A stretch of 64,000 bases of DNA from Owenia fusiformis. Taxonomy: Eukaryota > Annelida > Polychaeta > Sabellida > Oweniidae. Below the pieces are notes generated by a model. That model did no database searches. It saw nothing but the letters and a program-made list of their open reading frames with translations, and was not told where the DNA came from. The first letter of the stretch is position 1; each line of letters starts with the position of its first letter. Location of the stretch: the NCBI GenBank assembly GCA_903813345.2, contig CAIIXF020000004.1, forward strand, positions 25,423,985-25,487,984, given 5' to 3'. This document shows, one piece after another, positions 12,801 to 27,800 of this stretch. Made by a program: the position numbers and the translations under genes.

Positions 12801-15800
12801 TTTACTCATTTTTCCCCCATGGAGGGTTGAAAGGAAATGTTTATTACTAGTAAATACTAGACACTTTGTTGAAGTAGAACTTTTAAATAGTTTGTAGTAG
12901 TTGCTGTATATGCACCTTATGTCCTCTGAAGATTTCAAGGCTTTTGGAATTACAGTTTTTGGTGTTTACTCTGTAAAATTTGACAAAAAGTAGGACTTGA
13001 TCATTTTCAGGAAACTTTCTCATGTATAAAGTCAATGGCAAGTTTTCTGATTGACAAGTTTCTCAAAGTTTGCCTTATACTTGATCATTTCTTGCAATGA
13101 ATTACATCATTACTAGATTTAAGCATTCTCTACATATTGCTCAATATATGTCAGCATCATGTCAGCATCATCTAAGCAATGGCGGTTTCATGAATGTCGT
13201 CCATTCATAGGTAAACCGGCACGAAAAATTGTTCAAATTCGTGGAAAATATGTTGAAAGGTAGGCCTAAATATATGAAGATGATTCTTGCAGATGCCACT
13301 CAAATTGTAGAATCGGAAAATTCTCTCTTATAATGACTGGTGTTAGGTTGTGCACCTGCAACTTAAGAAATAGTATTTGTCGTATTAACAGTTGTGACGT
13401 GATTTGCAATTTTTAAAATCGTTCCGGTGTCGAGCTCAATATTAAAAAATATTTAGAAAAGTAGTTAAAATATATTATTTTCTGGTGAAACTTATATACA
13501 AAGTTGTTGTTGATCTTTATTATCTGAAAGTTTCATGTAATTTCATTAAAAAATAGCAAAGTTAGATAGGGGCATCCAATACTTTTGTATCACCCCTCGT
13601 ATGTTGTCCAGAAAATGTGCTGAAAGGTTGTCTAATGCCTTGGTCACATATGCTTGAGTGTTTTGTTCAATATTCTATTCAATTTTGAACAAAATACTCA
13701 ATCGGCCGGGTGCCGTAGTGGAAATCGGAGAAAATGTGACCAAGGCATTAGCTTGTGATTTATGTGGTAATTCAAAAGCTACTCACATTCAATATATAGG
13801 AGTCATAAATAGATTAAAATGTCCTATTCAAAATTCTTTGCTCACATAAAACATATTCTCATTTAAGTTTTGACCTTTTGCACCTGTTTCAAACATGGAC
13901 TCTTGTATACTCACACTACCCTTCCTTGATCGCGCATGCGCGAATATTTTGGCTTTCAACCAGGTCGCTTTTGAGTATATCGACTGCTTAGTCAAAGGGT
14001 TAATACGATTGGTGCTCGGAGTGAGTCAGTATTGCTATTCGCTGAACTTCAGTGGTGCAATAGTGAAGTCCATGTTCCAAGTTAAATGATGGTTGAAGAA
14101 AGAATGTAAGTAATATAGTTTTAAATTTTAAAATATTTGATATGTCATAGTACACGGTACACAGTTGCAAAAGTTGATCAGTACAGAGTACAAGGAATGT
14201 AAATTGTTCAATAGTACACGGAGCGAGAAAGTAAGCTGATCATACAGAACGATTGGCTGGTTTTACATAAAAACCAATCCTGAGATAGTCAATAATATAC
14301 TAGACTCGTTTTGTACAATCATGTGATAGTATATTTTTTAACCACTACATGTAATTGATCTAATCTTTATTTTCAGACGAGTACAATAACAACGTACATG
14401 TACCAATCATTATTTCTAATGCGCTTGATATCCTAGTCCAGTGGTACATGGAGCTGTATTTGACATTCAAAACCAGAATATAATGAGTAATAGAAGGAAT
14501 GATGCGTTTTACAAGGGGCGTCATTAGAATATTTTAAGGTACAGCTGGAAAGTAACATTTTGGTAAAAAATTGCTATACCTGCACATGTTATTTTCTGGT
14601 ACAAAATAAAGTATGAAGGCATGTATCAATTTCCTTGCTTTTTTCAGGAAAGTATCATTACATTGTCTAATTGTCTTCTTTTAGAATATCTGGTAGGCGT
14701 TCAAAGGGAACTCCAGGGAATTCTGATATTTCACACTTCCTGTTTTTCCAAATTTTCTTTCAAAGTTTCCAGACAACACAGGAGCTACCATTGACCTGTT
14801 TCCAGGTTTACTAAAAGTAGACAGTGTAATGATACTTTCCTGAAAAAAGCAAGGAAATACACATATGCCTTCATACTTAATTATGTACCAGAAAATAACA
14901 TGTGCAGGTATAGCAATTTTTTACCAAAATGTTACTTTCCAGCTGAACCTTAAATGCTGTATATATGGAAATGTTTGTCTAAAACTGCAGAATAACTTTA
15001 TATGCGAAATATGACATCATTCTACTATACCTAACCCCTAGAAATGCATAAGATACTCTGTTTGTCCAATTACTCAGATGCGAGTAGGTAGTTACCAGTT
15101 TCACCACCAGGTGGCTGATTCGGGGGAATTAACATGGCAGGGTATTACAAAATTCCCTTAAACTTGAATATGCATTAGTTTTAGTGGTTCACTTTTCATA
15201 TTACCTTTATGTATCTGGTAGTTATACAAATAAAAATATGTCCAGTAAAAGAAAATATTATCTACCCAACACAAGAAAAGATATTTTACTTTTTGTGGTT
15301 TTACAACATGGGCTCTATGGGGAATCTCCCCGACCTAGAAGTCACATTTTCAAAGAAAATTAAAGGACAGGTGGCGGTAAACCCCTTTTTAGCCCCCCTA
15401 CAAAACAAGTATATATTGACATGGAATTGAAGAGGAAGTATGACTTATTACTTAAAATGTGATTTCTGAGAATTTTGACATTTGACCTTGACATTAGGGT
15501 GGTTTAAAGGTCAACTTTAAGAGATGCTCTTTTTGTCAAAATTTTGCCATTTTCTAATACAAGATATGAAAGCAATTGGCTTAATTTTGATTTGACTGAT
15601 AATAAGACATGTGAATGGAAATAAAAATATTCTTAATAAATTCTCACGGGCAATTACAAGAAAATCTTGAGAATAAATCCCCATTTGGGCATTTTTAGGG
15701 GGACTAAATTTTCCTGTTTCAAAAATGAATGTTCTTGTTGCCTTTTGAGACTCCAACAGTATCTTAAGCATGTTTTAAGAGTTGGAATGTGATTATTGTT

Positions 15801-18800
15801 TTAATGCCCATGGGCAATTAGGATAAAATGACTGCAATTAAATGCACACAAGGGTACTTCCATGAGAATGGATTTTCTTATTTCAATTGCATCTCACCAG
15901 TTTTCTAAACATGTTTGCCATATTCTAAATAGTTAATAGGGTCACTTTTAATAAATGCCCATTGGCATTTGCTTTGGAATTTGAAATTAAATGTCTGTAT
16001 GGAACCTTAATTTATAGTTATTTGCCAGTTTGCAGTTCCCATATTTGAAACACAAATAATTCAGTGAAATCCTCTTTCAATATATATCCTAAAATACAAG
16101 GCAGCATCATGTATAAATGGCATGACACTCAAAGGATTGCTTAAAATTCTCTACTTATACACTATTTAGAAAAACACTTAGGCCATTCAAAGATGTTTTT
16201 ATAGTTAAGGCGAAGCTATATTAAATAAAAAGTACAAAAAATAATTGCCATATTTTTTTGGATAAAGACACATGTTTTTAAAATCTGTTTACCTTGTATA
16301 TGAATTGTATATCTTGACTAATGAAACATGTCAAAGTTAACATCACACATAAACGTATTTTTCCAAACTATGAATTGGAGGTGTATGGATCCCCATAGCT
16401 AGCATGAAGAGTGCGAAGTGAGGCTATTTTTTGAAAGTTTCAAGGAGTAGCCTTGCAACAGTCACACATTTGCAAGAGTCTAAAATTTCCACAAATCATC
16501 TTACCTTTCCCAGGAACAACGAAGGAGCATGAAAATGTGCACTTCTTGCATTGTTAGAGTATAATCAAGCTCAAACCATTGTAAATTCTAAATATTTCAT
16601 GTCCACCATTTTGTTTGCTGGAACTACTTCTAGACTTCCTGATTAATCCTCATACAAGTTTTGTGACTACACCAAGTGGCATGGATTATCACTTGTATAT
16701 TTTATCTATTAAAGTATAATTATCATGATAGATACATGATAGAGGCTTTATGAATGATAAACAATGGAAACATGAATGAGGATAACTCTGGACTAAAAAA
16801 ATAGTTCCAGGAAACAAAATGTTGGACATGAAATATTTAGAATTCACAATGGTTTGAGCTTTATTATACTCTAACAATGCAAGAAGTACACATTTTCATG
16901 CTCCTTCGTTGTTCCTTGGTAAAGTAAGATTATATCTGGAAATTTTGAATTCTTGCAAATGTGTGACTGTTGCAAGGCTACTCCTTGAAACTTTCAAAAA
17001 ATAGCCTCACTTCGCACTCTTCATGCTAGCTATGGGGAGCCATACACCTCAAAATCATAGTTATGAAAATTGCGTTTTAATGTGAGGATTTCTTTTATGT
17101 GTCTCTTTAGTCAGGAAATGCATTCACATACAAGGAAAACAGTATACAAAATCTTCTGACTTTATAAAAAAAATATGGCTCCCATGTTTTTGTACTTTTG
17201 ATTAACTTAAATGTCACCTTAATGTCACTAAATTCTGTTTTCAGAAAAAAACAAAATGTTCCCATGTACGCTGTACTTGTAATGCATATAAATGACAAAG
17301 AGAATTGTGATCTTGAATTATATTGCAGTGAAATGAGTTCCAAGATTGATTAAAAACTATGTGTATATAGGCTTCAGTATTGTCTTCATTAACAAGGTCA
17401 TCTGAATCAAGAGGTGTGTTACTTGCCTTCCCACAGTGTGTTATTGTATTTTCACTATTAAATAATATATAAAACCCTTTAAATAAATAAAGGTTTTGTA
17501 GTTTTTAATATAAGGCCCTTCATCAGAATGCCAACATATAATTAATTTTGAATGGCCTAATCTCACTGGCATGTAGCGATTATAGCGGTCCTGTCTTGGC
17601 TTATTGAATTGTTACGAAGTTACGTATGCGGTGCGGAAGTTAGAGAGCAAATGACCATCATTTCAATGTAATAGTTTATGCAGGAAAATTGAGATTAGGC
17701 CATTGGAGTATTTGTTTCATGCATTTGTAAAACGTTACCCACTCATAGGTCATACTTATCGTTAAACCAATAACTCAAATATATGCCCTTGTACACCGAT
17801 CACCTGTTGAAATTAATACAGGCCGATTTCAACAAATGTAAACGGCGATATATTTAAAATCGTATTCAAGCATGACCACGTCCCAACTTCTTTTGTTTTC
17901 TTTACAACTAAGCTATGACTGCAGTCTATTCAGTGTTGCGTATCGAACCTTGTTTATTATAAAAATAGTGCAACAACAAGCAGAATTCACACATTTACCT
18001 TATACTTATTCTCAACTGAAGACATTGAATTTATCTCTTAGGTTTTACATTATAAATATCTTAACATGCAGAATACGAAAATAGAGGCTTAGGCCCAACT
18101 TTGTATGAATTTTATGAGAATAATCTGATTTTAGAGAAATGAAAAGAAAAATGTCCACACACTACACAAAATATTTATGGTTCCCCGGGAATACGTATGT
18201 GCTGCTTGTATATTAGAATCGTATTCCAGTTACAGAAAGAAGTACATATCATGCTAAACTATATACAACAGTTATGCACTTGGAGGTTTTGGATACAGGG
18301 AATATCCCGAGGGATACATAATATGTCTTCCCTTGGTCCCTCGGGAAGAAATATTGTATATCTCTCGGGATATTCCCTGTATCCAAAACCTCCAATTGCA
18401 TAACCCCTATATAATGGCCAAGGGATAATCCCAATATCCTGACTATAGGATAATATGTTTATCCCATACCAATCTTGGTCATCTGGTTCACATTGTTAAA
18501 TCGTGGAAATATTTTAGAATATTCATGTCCAGTTTTGTTTTCTTGGCCGTGGGCGGATTTTCATGTTCATTGATAAAGTGGATGCTCTCTCCCTTTTTTA
18601 ACTATCAAACAGACCCTGATTGTCTGTGTTTTCTCCATTGCCGTTTACAGTCATTCCGCGAACGTTACAAATTATGAACAAATATGCAAGCGGCGATTAT
18701 GACGTAGTGGGCAGATATACTACATCTGCCCGCTTGGAGCGGGACGTAAAGCTTTATCCCATGGTTGCAAGGAGGATATAGATCGAATATCACATGATGA

Positions 18801-21800
18801 TATATTTGATATGTGGATCAAGATATCATATTTTAGCAAACAATTTACGAACCATCGAATATCACTTTTAAACTATCGAATATCACATCTTAAATAGAGG
18901 ATATCCTATGATTTATGAGTGATATGATTTTTATCCACGAATGGATATGATATCTGCACGAGTGAGCGTAGCGAGAGATTAAAATCATATCACGAGTAAA
19001 TCATAGGATGTTCTTTATATTCCATAGTTAAAGTCATCATCAGAATCTTCGGGAATTAAGTGATCTAAAACGAATTTTCCAAACGATACGGCGATATTGA
19101 CACTTAGCCTCGTTTTGAGTCTAAAGTAGCAAAAATCCATAAACCATGGCATACGGCGCCGCATGTCATGGCTAAAACACCGTATGCTATGGTTAAGTGA
19201 AAATTTGCCAAAAATATCATATTTTACCACTGATTTCAAAAATACCGTTTTTATTTTGACATGTTATCCTATGGATATCATGCTAACTATGGAATAATAT
19301 AGGAATATCCTATGGCTCTGAAAAAATATCACTTATATCCATGAGTGGATATTGATATCTTCGCGAGTGAGCGCAGCGAATGAGTGAAGATACTGATATC
19401 CATGAGTGGATATAAGTGATATTTTTGAAAAACTATAGGATTGTCCGTTTCATCCCATTGGGAATTATTATCCAGCGAACATTGAATAGTCAGATAAATT
19501 GCAATGGAAATTCCATTTCGTCTGACATTTTGATTGCGATAATTCAACGAACGTCATATACGTGACGTAACAGAGTGGTTTGTATTTAATGCGAACGCCG
19601 TAAAAACAGGATCCCAAAAAATAAAAATATATAATAAATATATAATTCAATTCAATTCAATTCAATTTATTTCATATTTCTTATATAATATACACTATAA
19701 AAACAAGCCGCTAGACACCCTAGTGGGTATATGTTGCGGTCTAACAGAAATCATTTAAATGACATCTAGACTACATATAAAAGAAAACACTTATATTATG
19801 TTACATGTAGGTATATAAAAATGGTATTAACAATTAATCTAAGGATGTACAATGTAAAAATGTTACAAAAATCAGGTATCAGTATAAAATCAACAGTATA
19901 GTATGATATTGGTATTATACATTATCGATAGATGAGTAGTTTTTTATATGAAGATTTGAAAATATTTAGAGTGGAGCATTTTTTAATATCATGTGGTAGA
20001 GCATTCCAAAGATTAGGACCTAGATAGCGAAGGGAAAGTTTAGAGCATTTAGGGATATGAAAATAATGCAATTGTCTTGTGTAATGATGATGAATATTAA
20101 TGTTGATATCAAACAAGTCTTGAAATAGATTTTTTGGAAGACTGGGGTGCTTATTAAAGATTTTGTACATGAACTGACCAGTACAATATCTGTTGACATC
20201 AAAAATATTTAATATGTTAAGATCTTCAAATAAGGGAGCGGAGTGAGAAAGTCTATCCTTATTTAAAGCTAGCCTTAAGAATTGTTTCTGCAGTTTATGT
20301 AGACGATCATAAAATGATTTAAATGTGTTACCCCAGATTATGTTGCAATAATTTAATTGAGAGTGTATCAATGAGTAGTAAATTGTTTTGAAACTGTCTA
20401 TTTGAAGTAGATGTTTAATGTGATAAAGAGAACCAATGACGCGAGAAATCTTTGTTTCAATAGATTTTATGTGCTCTTTAAATTTCAAGTTTTTATCAAT
20501 AATAATTCCAAGAAAGTCAATTTTATCCCGGAAATTTATGTTCTCATTGCGTATTTTGAGATTCAGATTTGTTTGATTTTTTGGGGGTCCAAATAGAATA
20601 GCATTGGTTTTGCCAATATTAAGTGAAAGTTTGTTTGCTTTTATCCAGTCATCTATTGAATTCAAGTTTGCATTAGTTCATTTAAATCATAATCACTATC
20701 AAGAAGATTGGTGTCATCAGCAAACATAATAAATTTTAGATTAGGGTCAACAAAAGGCAGATCATTTATGTAAAGAATAAATAATAGTGGTCCAAGCACC
20801 GAGCCCTGCGGAACACCACAATTTAGAGATGATTGTTTAGATTCATAATTGTTAATGGTGACATATTGTATGCGGTCTTTTAAATAACTTTCAAACCAGG
20901 ACTTAGCTATTCCTCTGATGCCATAATATTCAAGTTTTTGTATCAAAATGTCATGATTAATAGTGTCAAAGGCCTTGGAAAAATCTAATGTTATGCCAAT
21001 GCTCGTTTTCCCCAAATCAGTTGATTTTCGAATTTGTTCAATGAAATATAAAATGGCCATGTAGGTAGAGTTGAATTTCTGAAATCCAAATTGATAAGTA
21101 AAAATAATTTCAAAACGTTCTAAAAAACCAGTGAGTTTGGCGTGCATGAGCTTTTCTAACAATTTAGAAAATACCGATAAAACTGAAATTGGTCTATAGT
21201 TCGAAGGATTTGTAGTGACTCCTTTTTTAAATACAGGTGTTACTTTGGCCAATTTGAGGGCGTCTGGGAAAATACCAGATTTAAAAGATAAGTTAAATAT
21301 ATACAAGAGCGGATCAATTAAAAACTGTCTTACAGACTTAATAAGTGATGGTAGAATCCCATCAGGTCCAGGCGAGGAAGATTTTAGAAGACATATTTCT
21401 AATTCAAGCTCAATTTTTGAGGTCTTTTTGAGATAAATAGATGATTGAACTTTTTGAGCTCTTGCTAGGTATTCATAAACAATCGTTTTGCTGAATTAAT
21501 TAAAAAAATTGAAAAAATCAAAACCATCGAATATCACTTTTGAAACCATCGAATATCAATTTGAAACCATCGAATATCACCTTTCAAAAAGTGATATTCG
21601 ATGGTTTCAAAAGTGATATTCGATGATTTGGGAATTGTTTGCTAAAATATATCTTCATCCACGTATCAATTATATCTTCACGTGATATTCGATCTATATC
21701 CTTGTAACCATGGGATAAATAAGGGTTATGTACTGGGAGGTTTTGGATACGGGGTTTTTCCAGAGGGAGATATGCATATCTACCTGAGGGACCGTAGGGA

Positions 21801-24800
21801 CAGAAAGTAGATGTGCATATCTCACGAGGGATGAACCCAATATCCAAACCGACCGTACATAACTGCTTTATCCTATACCAAGTAGAGTTTTCAGTAGTAC
21901 AAGGTGTAAAAAATAAACAAATCATTCATATGCAAAGTCATTTTATTGCATTTCCACTTTTTGGAAGCGGGAAGATACGCCCCGAAGCGGGAAGATATGC
22001 ACCGAAGCGGGAGATATGACGGGAGATGTGGAGGTTCTTGATATGGAAACCTCAAAATCAGGATACGGGATATATCTTACCAACTTATCTCCCTAAAACC
22101 CTACTTGGCATAGGATAAATCAAGATAATTTCTACTCGCATCTAGTCTATTCCACATGTTTGGGAAAAGTGTATAGGAAAATCTCCATGTTCAATTGATG
22201 TATGATCAACCCTCATAGGGGTCAATCCAGTTGTCCGAAACCCAGTTGTCCGAAACTCAATTCTCCGAAACCCAGTTGTCTGAAACCAAGTTCTCCGAAA
22301 ATTAGGGGATCTTATCAAAAAATACAATTTCTTAAAACGAATCTTGTCGCAACCTCTGCGAATCACGACAGCATAACATTTGAATCACGTTGACATCATT
22401 GCAAAATTAGGCTAAATATGCTAAGTCAAGACATTAATTAGCCCACGAAAGTTCATGGGTAACTTGAGAACTACAAAATACAACCAAATACTTTTCGAAC
22501 GTACAATAGCAATATGTCTCACCCAACGTCTTCATAGTTTTAGGAATGTATTTTAAACGCATGATAGCCAAATATATCAAGATACTATATCTGCCTAAAT
22601 GAACTTATCTAGTGTTGACAAAGTTTTGAAATATATTTTATCCAGATCCATCAGAAATTAACTTAGCCAATACATTTGTTCATAAGAATTCTTTAATTCT
22701 ACCTCGTTCCCAATACGTCCTCAGACAGACAAGAAATTGAAGTCACACCCGTTTGTTTGCGTGGCATATTTATACGTATACGCACTTTCTCTGATTATTG
22801 TCAAACAAATACATTTCAGGAGAAGAACATAAAAAACAAATGCCTGAAACGAATGCCGAAACATAAATCCCAAGTGATTAAGTTTAGAATGTTTTATTCT
22901 TTTACGATTTGATAAGAGACTGAGACTAAGAAATTAAATGCGACGAAATATTTTGACAACGTAATTTGTATACTGTTTTATTCTTAAAGTTCTATGCGAT
23001 ACCTTATTTTATCTGTTTCAAAATGTTTCATTTTATTTTGCCTATATAAAAGAGATTGAAGAAGATAAGATAAACTGTTCCGTAATATATATTGTGTTTT
23101 AATAACCTTTTTTAGAATCACAATGTAAAATAAATCTCCCGTTCCTGCCATTCTGGTAACGCCATACAATGGATGCAATTCAAAGTGAGAGAGAGAGATC
23201 TATGAATATCAGAATGCGTCCATGCCATTAATTTGGCCAAATACATGGCATGAAACTGACGTAAGCTTAAGTAAGCAACGCCCCCCCCCCCTTTCTCTGG
23301 TCAATTATGACTTTATTTTTCGGAGTAATGGGTTTCGGACAACTGGGTTTCGGGGAATTGGGTTTCGGACAACTGGGTTTCGGACAACTGGGTTTCGGAC
23401 AACTGGGGTGTCAATATATACGAATCGAATGTATTCTCGTGTGCATTACAATATCCCCATTGAAACATTTTTGGCCTGCAATGGACGTATAATGAATTAG
23501 AATATGAGGCCGTGTTATCATTCTAATGTAAAGTCATGGTATTTACTGTAGTATTGGGTTGCAAGTTAATATCAGATTCAATGCAAATTAATCATCTAAT
23601 ATCAGATGCGCGATCAGTCCAATAATCTAATTTCAGGTCATCAGTTCGATATCTAGCACTTGTTCTAACGACACGGTATTACTAGACTATCATATTATAA
23701 ATACACACACATATAAAACAATCAAACTGGTACACGATATAAGCACGACTGCTCTTTCAATTGAGTATAAATGTTGATAAACTTACCCGGAAGCCAAGAC
23801 ATACACGTTTAGACGATGCTATTTTCAGTTCAGTGTAAGAGTAAATGCCCGGATATCGAGGCTTTTTCGTGTAAAGTTTTAACCAAGCATCTAAAATCGG
23901 GTTATATTGCGTGTAGAATTTATCGATATCAGGGCCGCTACATGCCAGTGTAATCTGTACATGCAGTTATGTAGTGTACATTTATGCCCAGGTTAGCAGC
24001 CATATTGAAAACATAAACCAGTCAGCCTTATTTTCATCACAAAATTTAAGTTTTAGTGGTGAGCCCACACTCCCACAACAATGATATTTGCAGTGAAGCT
24101 ACCCCACAGTCTCTGCATTATACAGTTTCAATATCTTTTTGTGGGAGTTTGGGCTGATGGTTAAATTTTCAATGAAAGGGAATGAGCACAATGCTAAAAC
24201 TTGATGACAAAGTGAACCAAAATTACAATGTTTTCCAGATTTGCATTAGTAAACTTCATATATAGCTGGATTTTGTTAATGTTCTACTCCGAATGCTTGT
24301 ATGCTATATGTTGCATATAAGAAATTCTATACAATGATAAGTTTTGATATTATTTTGAGGGTAAACATAGTGTGTACCCATATTCAGACAGTCTTGTGGT
24401 AGGGGTTCTTACTGCCAATTTTTCAAAGAATCTGAAAACTAATGCCACTTTTTGAAATTGCACATTTCAAGAAAAAAGGTTAATCTACAATTTGCAATTG
24501 GTTTTAAAAGTAAATGGAAAAATGAGTTTTTTGGAAAAAGTCTAAGTGGACCAATAGTCTGTTAAATGGACCTGTTCTTTTCAAAGTTGATAAACTCTTT
24601 TCAAAACCACATTTCTAAATGTAATTTTACATGTAGATTCCAAATATGAATTGTGAATTTTTAATGACGTATATCAAGATTATTTCTACTCGCATCTGGG
24701 ATATTGGATTGTTTAGTATATTTTTGAAAGTACCTTATTAACATCTAACATCATCCAATAAACCATTAATAAGGAACAGACAAATAAAAACAAATAACAC

Positions 24801-27800
24801 AATCATTACTAATAAGCCAAAAAGGGTTGCTCATGAAAACCCAATGCAAGGTATAGTAGAGTGGACATATCTTTGTATCGTGTTCATCGCATAACCGTTA
24901 CCTCTGCCATTTTGAATGTTGACTAGACATAGTGCTGTACAATTAGTGTATTTTTAGGAAGTGGATTCATAATACTATAACTATGCTTAACCCATACTTT
25001 TAACTCTCAAAACTAATTCCAGATCGATGTACGTAGTCTTATATGACATGTTGAATGTCAGATGTTTTTGGATGGTATCTGCTCCAGTGATTTTGCATTT
25101 AATCATGAAACGCTCATCACAAGACACCTCAAAACAAACATTATCCTCTTTGTGACAAGAGGAAAAATGTTTCACAATATGGCAAAGTAAAGATACATTT
25201 CTGGGACGACTTTTTATGCATCTTAAGATTTTAGGAAAACAATTAAATTCACAAAAATACAGTTGAATAACATACTAGAAAACATATCCACATATAACAC
25301 GACGACGCACAGTTTAAATAACAGTTAACTGCATATCAATGTCAAAATAAGTAACATTTTCAAAGTGAAAGTTACATGCTCCCTGTACGTTGATAGATTT
25401 ACTGAAATGTATCGTGTATTGCATTTGAGTTTTGCTTCACTGCGCCCACTATTATCTATCTTTTCCTATAGTGTTTTTTTGCCAACACTATTCTACAAAC
25501 TGCTTGATGAATCAATTCTATGTCCGGTAGAACACTTGAAATAAATGTAAAATGTATTTTACGTTCAGAAATATGGAATTAAACCCACATCCTCCATTTG
25601 CAACTTAGCTGTACCCTGTTTCCCTTTTAAACGTGGTCACGTGGTAGGGTAGTGTGATACTGGTTATCACAAATGATTGCTTGTGATTATATCCTGGATT
25701 CTGAATATTTTATGACCATGAAGACAGGTGTATTTTTTAGATCAGTTCATTAACTCTAAGTATTAAAAGTAGTGATAAAGTATAGAAGTAATTATGCATG
25801 GTAATTGCAAGTATCAGAATTTGACTATTAACTCTTTATCAATATTGTATTTTTAAGATCCATTCATTATCTCTAAGTATTAAAAGTAATGATAACGTAT
25901 AGAAGTAATTATGCATGTATCAGAATTTGACTAATTGCAACCATGTGGTGACGTTTTGTAATTGCAACCATGTGGTGACATTTTGTAATTGCAACCATAT
26001 GGTGACAATTTGAAATTCCAACCAAGTGGTAACATTTTGTAATTGCAACTATGCCTTGACATTTCGTAATTGCATCCAAGTGGTGACATTTTTCAATTGC
26101 AACCATGTGGTGACATTTTGTAATTGCAACCAAGTGGTGACATTTTGTAATTGCAACCAAGTGGTGACATTTTGTAATTGGAACCAAGTGGTGACATTTT
26201 GTAATTGCAACCAAGTGGTGACATTTTGTTATTACAACCATTTGGTAACATTTTGTAATTGCAACCATGTGGTGACATTTTTGTAATTACAACCAAGTGG
26301 TGACATTTTGTAATTGCAACCATATGGTGACATTTTGTGATTGCAACCATGTGGTGACATTTTGTAATTGCAACCAATTTGTGACATTTTGTAATTGCAA
26401 CTAAGTGGTAACATTTTGTAATTGCAACCATGTGGTGACATTTTGTAATTGCAACCAAGTGGTGACATTTTGTAATTGCAACCAAGTGGTGACATTTTGT
26501 AATTGGAACCAAGTGGTGACATTTTGTAATTGCAACCAAGTGGTGACATTTTGTTATTACAACCATTTGGTAACATTTTGTAATTGCAACCATGTGGTGA
26601 CATTTTGTAATTGCAGCCAAGCAATGACATTTTGTAATTGCAACCATGTGGTGACATTTTGTAATTGCAACAAAGTGGTGACATTTTGTAATTGGAACCA
26701 AGTGGTGACATTTTGTAATTGCAACCAAGTGGTGACATTTTGTAATTGCAGTCAAGTGGTGACATTTTGTAATTGCAGCCAAATGGTGACATTTTGTAAT
26801 TGCAACTAAGTGGTAACATTTCTTGTGTTTTTGTAGATTGGTCAATTGAGGCACCAACTTGAGGGCCAGGAAACAGCTCAGAGGGATATGGTGATAGAGT
26901 ATGAAAGACAACTGGCCCATATCAAGGGAGAGGTAATAACTGTAAAATGTACTACACCCCCCTTCATAAGTATGTCTACCAGATGTCTCCTTTCGGATCA
27001 TGCATTAAGCCTGTTTATTTGTGGTGATTTAAAAGAATTCATCAAGAGGTATTGCTCACCTTCATTGGTGGTAAACAAAAAAACAAAAAAAAATACAATA
27101 CAATCAGTCATACATTTCCAGATTATTTCATGAACAAAATTAAGATTGAAACAGTAACAGACTGAACATGCTACTAAATGAAGACTAGTCTCCAGTAACG
27201 AAACTTATGGAGAGGGTGTAATTTCATAAAAGCATTGGAGCACAGGACTCAATGCTTTATGTATGATTTGTATCATCTGTTGTTGTCATGGTGATGAATT
27301 GTAAATCAAAATGTTTTTTTGTTTGTTTAATTTTGAGACCCTCCAGATTGCTAATGCTAAATCTAATACAGTAAAACCTGTGTATAGTGAACATGTTTTT
27401 GATTTCGCGGCATTTTGCCATATTGTATAAAGAGTTAGTTATATCATATAATAGTTAATTATTATACATTATATCATGGTATCTGAAAACTGAAGGAAAG
27501 ATTTCACAAAGTTTGTAATGTTGAAAAAGATGACACAAATGATATAATATATTGTGTTGTTCCTTCAGGCGACAAATTTGAGGAAAGCTTATGAGAAACT
27601 ACAGCGAAAACACGGGAAGAATTCGAAAGACACAGAGAAGGAAAAGCAGAAAACAAGTTTTGAGTTGAAGGAAAGTTTATCTGAAATTGACAGACTCAAG
27701 AAACAATTAGAGGTAAAACAGCCTTAACCCCCCAATTCCCCCCCCCCCCCCCTAAATACCACACCTATATTTTAATCTGTATTAACATCTGAAGTTGGTA

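Larger units (their letters stand above)
15075..24698. mobile_element. Putative 9.6-kb TIR element (CAGATGCGAGTAG ends)
   Basis: Ends CAGATGCGAGTAG and CTACTCGCATCTG are inverted, and both terminal ~100 bases match the short element 3890-4266. The flanks are the two halves of one 209-bp MITE (15018-15070 and about 24705-24864), whose outer flanks still share ACAT. The interior holds a foldback (16190-17240), an inverted-repeat element with the retrotransposon (18270-21880) and another small element (22205-23415). No transposase was recognised. Confidence 0.55.

Noticed and set aside
25935-26825. CRISPR-like array
   Set aside because: Units are contiguous without unique spacers, and the genome is eukaryotic; it is a minisatellite.
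26026-27001. Long ORFs on both strands (up to 302 codons) with KCHHLVAIT or VVTFCNCNQ repeats
   Set aside because: They are translations of a 27-bp minisatellite whose period is divisible by three; no start context, domain or splice evidence.
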